DNA from: Eucalyptus grandis
Lineage: Eukaryota > Streptophyta > Magnoliopsida > Myrtales > Myrtaceae
DNA length: 64,000 nt
Direction of reading: 5' to 3'
Assembly (NCBI RefSeq): GCF_016545825.1
Contig: NC_052619.1
Location: forward strand, 41,135,682 to 41,199,681
Under the pieces are notes generated by a model that worked only from the letters and a program-made list of their open reading frames with translations, was not told the origin of the DNA and searched no databases. Shown in pieces: positions 58,560-64,000 of the stretch (positions are counted from its first letter, which is position 1; each line of letters opens with the position of its first letter). The position numbers and the translations under genes were made by a program.

Positions 58560-59627
58560 TCACGCATAGACTTGAGCAAACTTCGACGCTTCCTTCATAT
58601 TACCATTCATGCACAACCTGTGTACTAAGACACCATATGTGTGCGCATCAGGAATAAATCCAGCCTTCTGGATGGATGCATAGATGTCGGATGCTTTCTC
58701 CATGTCGTCTGATCGCACAAAGGCATCTATTAGAATAGTATAGGTCACTTTCGAAGGAGCGATGCCTCTCTCCTGAGTCTCCTCCATCTCCTTCACCAAA
58801 TCTGTCACTGCAGGCATGTTCTTGGCTCTAGCAGATCCTGCAATTAAAGTGTCGTATGTCACCAAGGATGGGGAGTGACCATTTGACTTCAGTTGAACAA
58901 ATAAGCCGAAAGCTTTATCCAACTTCCCACAACTACAAAATCCGTGTATGAGTGTTATATGTAATCACGTCTGGATTTATACCGCTCCTTTTCATCGAGT
59001 CCACTAAACTCTTGGCTTCCCAAACCCTCGAGTCACGACACAGCCCCCGAATGAGAGTGCTGAATGTAACAATACTATACGAGATCCCTCGCTCGCGCAT
59101 TTCATCGAACAGTTCGAAGGCTCTGTTCACATCACCTCCCTTGCAAAGCACGTTGATCATGAGATTGCAAGTATGTACGCTCGGAACAACCCCGCTGAGC
59201 TTCATCTTTCGGTACAATTCGAGACTAAACCCAACTCGCTCATCTCGGAGAACAATTCTCCCGCCCTTTCGACGTCGCCGTGTTTACAATAGCCGTCGAT
59301 CAAGGCCGTGTACACGTAAGCCACTGGAGACCAGTTCATCTCCTTCAACTGAGCGCAAATCTTGAAACCCCGGTCCAAGCGACCGGCTTCGCAAGAGCCC
59401 TTCACCATGATCCCGAGGCTCCGCTCGTCGACGATTCCGACTTTGGCCCTGGAATCAATGAACAGACGCCATGCCTCGTCGAACGAGCCCGATCGAACGA
59501 GAGAACTCAGCAGAGTGCTGAAGGCGCTCGGGTAGGAAACGAGGCCATTTTTCGCTATTTGGGTAAAAAAATCATGGGCTCGCTCCGTTGATGGAGATTG
59601 CAAAAGGGCAAGAGGGATTGAATTGAA
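58560..59627 (-). pseudogene. P-class PPR pseudogene, right unit
   Basis: The minus strand encodes a run of 35-residue PPR repeats in three frames: 59202-59610 ('AHDFFTQIAKNGLVSYPSAF' to 'AYVYTALIDGYCKHGDVERA'), 58933-59217 ('VHTCNLMINVLCKGGDVNRA', 'VDSMKRSGINPDVITYN') and 58560-58932 ('TYTILIDAFVRSDDMEKASD', 'AHTYGVLVHRLCMNGN'). A loss of sequence near 59205 and a 2-base deletion near 58940 cause the shifts. A stop lies just upstream of 59627, and no ATG opens the first frame. P-class PPR proteins bind organellar RNA; this copy cannot make a full one. It ends with VYA and a stop at 58560. Confidence 0.9.
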
Positions 59628-60346
59628 CTAAGTTCTCGTTGGGTTGGGAGATGTGATCAATGAGAAGGCGTGGAGTGGCGGGGTTTCCACCACTGTTGGG
59701 CGACAGGGAGAGCTGGGCGGGTCTCTGCTCTCCCTGTCGGCAGGCTCATTTGCCAATTGTCATTCAAGTTGCCTCTGACTAAGAGTTTGGGGATCTTTCA
59801 TTAGCGCGGTGACAACTGCTTGATCCATGAAAAGTTGAACTCGTGCTATTGAAATGAAGTTACCAACCCATGTTAAGAACGTCATCTATCAGATCGAGGA
59901 AAATATATCTCGGCCGGCAGGTAATTTCGTCTTGTTCATCCGATGCAAACATCATGTTTACAATCAAAACTGTCTGAATTAGTCTATGTCTCTCAACTCC
60001 CATGATCTCATGCTTGTGCAACCTGATTCGAAAGCAGCTGGAGAATAGTTTATTTACACCTTCAAATGCAGTTGGTTTATAACTTATTCGCAAGAGAAGG
60101 ATTTTGGCTAATTCCTTGTCCGAATCAATAACTGCACCAATTTGAACATTATTCTGGACTGCGAAAAGAAAATTGTTCTCTAACCCGATTGATTTTGCAT
60201 GTTTGAACATGGTGTTCACAACCAAAGAAGTTTGCACATTGAGAGAAGCAAGAAAAATTTCAGGAACCAAGGGCTGAATGGCCCTAGGGGAATCAGTTGT
60301 GAGCTGGCTTAAATGGGTCCTGCTTAATCAAATAGCAACTTAAAGA
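59628..60346. other. Spacer between PPR and CFA copy B
   Basis: It contains the 3' flank of CFA copy B (minus strand) and the 5' flank of the PPR pseudogene. A 136-codon ORF on the minus strand (59860-60270) is not preserved in frame in the left-unit counterpart (31100-31800), so I do not call it a gene. GGCGACAGGGAGAGC and GCTCTCCCTGTCGGC near 59698-59743 form a hairpin-like inverted pair. Confidence 0.5.
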
Positions 60347-63300
60347 TCAATTCAACGTCGGGGAACTCGCATATAGATCGGTGAAAGCAGCATCATTGCC
60401 TGGACGTAAGAATACAATCTGCATTTTGGAGTTCATAAAAAATTATACTTTTTAGAAGAAGCACCAAAAGAAAAAGTGCATTGTAATTTGCACTTGCGTT
60501 ATTTTCAACTTAATGAGAGTGAAAGTAGTACTACCTAAAAGAAGGAATTACCTGATAATTTCCGAGCGTGTGAGACTTAAAACCAGCTGCACAATAGTCG
60601 AAGTAGTACTCCCATGTCGTTATGAACTTTTCATTGAATCCCAGAGCTAATATTTTCCTACAAAAGGAGAAAGGGGTCACGAATGACCACAAAACCACGA
60701 GAAATTATACCAAAGTCATCGCAGCATCATATCGCTTGTCACCTTTGTTTCTCCATGAAGTTCTTCCTCCAACATCGAAGTGTTTGGTAATAATGGATTC
60801 CTATGTTGTCCACATGCTCCACACTGTGGTGGAAGATCTTTCAGTGAATGGATGAAGTGAAGAAGACAGAATTTGTGCACTTGATGTTATGCAGTTGTAC
60901 CTAAGTCGGGACGCAGAGGCCATAGCTGATGTTACCCTGCTTAAGGAAGGCAGGCAGCCCCCAGGAAAGATATATTCTTTTATGAAGTCTGAACTTCGCC
61001 TGTATTTCTCGTACCGCTCATCGGGTATGGAAATGAACTAGTGAAATTCCATGCACCATTTAACAGAATAGTGTGAAAAAATAAGCACGTCTTTTACTTT
61101 TGAAACAATAATTCAAGCCGTAAAACCATTGTATGTCACATGCCTGTAGAACGAAAAGTCCGTCTTTGGCTAGCACCGATTCACAACAGCCGAAGAACTC
61201 CTCCATGTATTCGTGGCCGACTGCTTCTATCATCTCACTGTGAATTCATTCCATTAAGAGTCTTTTAAGCATCGTTTTGGTCTGTTTAGCCAGATTACAA
61301 ATATAGACAAAATGGCGAGAAACTCACCAGGAAATGATCCTGTCATATTTGTAGGCACTTGGCAATTGGCGATAATCACAAAGAATTAATTTGATGCTGT
61401 CCTGCAATGAAAAAATTACATACATTATTTCTCGGACTTATGAATTAAGTTGTCAAGTACAAAATGCTGGTAGACTGGGTACCTGAAGCCCTGCTTCTTT
61501 CACTCTTGATTTGGCGTACTTCAATTGCTCTTTCGACAGAGTGATGCCTGTGTATTTGCATCCGGTTTGCCTAACAACTTCAATGGCCAAGTTTCCCCAA
61601 CCGCAGCCGATTTCAAGAACTTCATGCGTCTTTTCAATTTTTGCCTACAATTTTTCTAGGCAAAGCATTAGTCACTGAACAGTCGAAGGTTAACCCGTCT
61701 AGCAGCCCCAAACTAACAGTAAGTAAAACAAACCTTTTTAATCAAAAGAGAGATTTTTCTCATCTGTGCTGCCTTTAGGTCTTCACCAGCCATCTATCGA
61801 ATTTTTCGACAGCACAACAATGCGTCATTATTTTGAGCCGCTGGACTTTCATAGGTGGATTTGTATTTACTCTTGCTTCTATATCACGTATTTAGCAGCA
61901 AAATTTCAAAACAGGGTTGTGGCTACTGACCTCGAATACGGCGCAGGAGTATGTCATAGTCTCATCCAAGAACAGTGAAAAAAGTTCATTACTCTGCAAA
62001 CACGACGAAATGGAAAACAGCATTACAGAATACCGCATGTACAAGCACATTTTTGCTTTTGATACCCATCAATGTTGAGACACTGACAATGTGTTCTGGT
62101 TCATTCTGTTCTCTTGAGAAAAAGATTTGGAATAAAGTTTTTACCAGATCATAATGTTGGGAGATGTTCCTGCGAGCTTGAGTTAAAGTGTTTTGCCTCG
62201 AAACATGCTTGAAGAAGTACTTAGCCGAAGCAATACCAGCTGTTAATAACATCGGTGCCCACCAACCCCTTAATCAAAAAGTTGCATACACTAGTTTAGT
62301 ATATTTAATAATAACATAAAAAGTCAAAAACATTTAGTTCCAACTAGTCAAGTATTGAGTACCTTCTCTTACTCAATTTCGAGATGGCAACATCGGAATC
62401 TCTGTTCGCTATGAGAATCTGTCACTTGCCATAATGTTGACAAGCGATTAAGCATTTGGTATGTATAGAAGGATACAGCATTTATAAAACGAAGTCTGTT
62501 TGATGAAGAAAATAACCTGAAAAAGATTTAGAAGACCTTTATTTTTGTCTACACAAGAAAAATCACCATTTATGTATGCATCTGCCAGGCCTAGATCGGC
62601 TTGAGTCATGACCTGAAAAACCAAAAATTCCTTATTAGGACACAAAAGGTCTCAGCGCGAAAAAACATAAACTAGACCTTGTTTGTACAAGAGTCCTAAA
62701 TAGTCTAATCCAGAGTGGGCTGAAGTCGCATGTAAGTTGAGACAATACCTTCCAGTAAAACTCTGGACTATGGATCCTCAAAGTAACTGTTAGAGGACAT
62801 CTTTTTGTGGTTCCCTCAAAGGTAAACATCGTGCCTCCTTCCTCTAATAAACTGCCAATCCCGAAAGCATAATTATTGCTACCTGATTCTCAAAATGTTC
62901 CTCTAAGCGGTAAGTCACTAAGAACATTCTGCATTTCTGAATATCATTTTTATTTACAAGTAGATTCGCAAATTCTGTTCTAAGATATTAATGAAAATGC
63001 GGGAGTGGACCACAATGACACTTAACACTTCTGAGGATCTACAGATGAGAAGATGTTGACTATGACGCTCTATCAAAGCAAGGACACTTAAACACTTCTG
63101 AAGATCTACAGAGAAAACACAAGGAACTATGTACTCTACAAGCCAATAGTTATCATGATAAGTACTAATATACTCACGTTACCAAGCCTGTAGAAATATA
63201 ACGTCTGAGAAATCCAGTAACAAAAAAGCGTGCCCCAATTTCCTTGAGTGAAGGAACCATATGTCGAGGGTTATCAAGAAGAAAATGACTTTGTCCCATC

Positions 63301-63901
63301 ACTCCATGTGCAGCAGACATGCCTGCCTGCAAAGAACTCCCTCAAGTTAAAATTAGCATATGCAACTTGCTCAGAGAGAGAGAGAGAGAGAGAGAGAGTC
63401 TATACCTTCAATCCATCCTCATGGAATCCATATCCTGAAAAAAGAATAAGTACTCAAGTTAGTCATGAAACATACAACTACGGTCCCTTGGCGACCTGAG
63501 TCCATACCGATAGATTCAAATTACAGCAACCTTATTAGCAAAGACCATCTCATCAATTTGGCTTAAGTGAGGACCCTCCTCTTCAAATTTAACCTCAAGA
63601 AAGACGCAAGAACCTTGTAAGAATATTCTTTATTACATGCGTAGGAATATAATACTCTCAGCATTGCTAAAAAGCTGAGGTATAACAATCGCTGGTGCAT
63701 AGAAACTTTAACAGGCTCACCCTGGTATGCTCCGCAGAACCAAATTCCTCTTTTTCCCTGGATCTCATGTAGCTGAAGCAAAGCTTTCGATGCAGCAACA
63801 GATGGAATTGGGTGGCCAGTGCACCACTTAAGCAATGTGTGTTCCGGTTCATGTGATGGATTGAGAGTCACAAGATACGGAAAATCCTTCTGATCCAGGT
63901 T
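60347..63901 (-). CDS. CFA synthase copy B, 16 exons, 5' partial
   Basis: Cyclopropane-fatty-acyl-phospholipid synthase transfers a methylene group from S-adenosylmethionine to the double bond of acyl chains in membrane phospholipids. Exons: 63721-63901, 63406-63434, 63178-63326, 62749-62851, 62517-62612, 62363-62418, 62145-62268, 61931-61993, 61734-61793, 61483-61644, 61328-61401, 61144-61237, 60901-61037, 60743-60823, 60552-60657, 60347-60418. Joined, they give 1587 nt: 528 codons and TGA, with every phase consistent. Visible residues ~1-70 (HEPEHTLLKW, GYGFHEDGLK) are the end of the N-terminal FAD/amine-oxidase-like domain. The CFA domain shows TYSCA (Cys ~263), AdoMet motif VLEIGCGWG (~296-304) and CEMIEAVGHE (Glu ~370 matches the family's catalytic Glu). 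One intron uses a GC donor. The first exons lie beyond 64000. It is the only CFA copy here without lesions, so probably the functional one; expression is not shown. Confidence 0.93.
61142..61143 (-). promoter_or_regulatory. Non-canonical GC splice donor
   Basis: The exon ends CTACAG and the intron begins GCATGTGAC on the minus strand; its acceptor is TTTCACTAG at 61038. Using the next GT (4 bases on) would break the frame, whereas GC-AG keeps it. The same GCATGT follows this exon in copies A (~32630) and C (51454). Confidence 0.8.
63373..63398. repeat. (GA)n microsatellite at a splice donor, copy B
   Basis: On the gene strand the intron after the 29-nt exon (63406-63434) begins GTATAGAC then (TC)n. 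The repeat is therefore within eight bases of the donor. It is shorter than the equivalent run in copy D. Confidence 0.85.
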
Positions 63902-64000
63902 CTGCAAATATATATGGACCCAATTAATTAAAAGAGCATTGGTCACGCTGAAACTGGTCAGAACAGAAAGGGAGTTCTAGAGGCTCAAACACTGGAAATG
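63902..64000 (-). other. Intron of CFA copy B at window edge
   Basis: The acceptor TATATATTTGCAG lies next to exon 63721-63901. The intron sequence matches fragment E (56150-56250) and part of copy D (~53216-53300). Confidence 0.7.

Noticed and set aside
59860..60270. 136-codon ORF on the minus strand between PPR and CFA copy B
   Set aside because: The homologous stretch in the left unit does not keep the frame, and no domain is recognisable; it is probably 3' flank of CFA.

Overview
This is nuclear DNA from a flowering plant, probably a woody eudicot. The evidence is a many-exon gene with GT-AG introns, P-class pentatricopeptide (PPR) sequence, and dense Ty1/copia and Ty3 LTR retrotransposons with L1-type LINE, SINE, MITE and foldback elements. 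The GC-rich foldback and TIR elements remind me of Myrtaceae genomes, but that is an impression, not a proof. I saw no prokaryotic, organellar, CRISPR or rRNA sequence. The only gene with an unbroken reading frame is the 3' part of a cyclopropane-fatty-acyl-phospholipid synthase (CFA synthase) gene at the right edge.

Layout. 1-10 kb is gene-free: a foldback MITE (185-492), a 5'-truncated LINE with a 16-bp target site duplication (TSD) (2278-2994), a 3.4-kb solo LTR with TSD TAGAT (3075-6483), a long-inverted-repeat foldback element (6892-7567) and a tRNA-type SINE with a 21-bp TSD (8920-9108). From 9.4 to about 23.7 kb lies one very old copia element. It has been split by a younger 7.7-kb copia element (10446-18164, TSD CTATT) and by a second solo LTR (18707-21879, TSD CCAAC). 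A short, internally deleted copia element lies in reverse at 24745-28711.

From about 29.6 kb to the end, the window holds a duplicated gene neighbourhood on the minus strand: a PPR gene followed, to its right, by a CFA synthase gene. In the left unit both genes are dead. The PPR remnant is at about 30.5-31.0 kb. CFA copy A (31.8-48.4 kb) was split inside an exon by a 7-kb non-coding element (32662-39724, TSD GCTAG, carrying a Tourist-like MITE) and inside an intron by a 6.6-kb copia element (40595-47169, TSD ATATC). Then come a Ty3 reverse transcriptase fragment (48375-50064), an inverted CFA fragment C on the plus strand (50065-51650), a decayed CFA copy D carrying the N-terminal exons (51651-55760) and a small rearranged fragment E (about 56.1-56.3 kb). 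The right unit has a frameshifted PPR pseudogene (58560-59627) and CFA copy B (60347-63901). Copy B's 16 visible exons join in one open frame of 528 codons plus stop; its N-terminal exons lie beyond the window.

The enzyme from copy B would methylenate the double bond of phospholipid acyl chains using S-adenosylmethionine. The other CFA and PPR copies are relics that record duplication, inversion and transposon insertion. I found no new molecular system. The most unusual content is the rearrangement history of the CFA cluster, its conserved GC-AG intron, and the nested and internally deleted retrotransposons.
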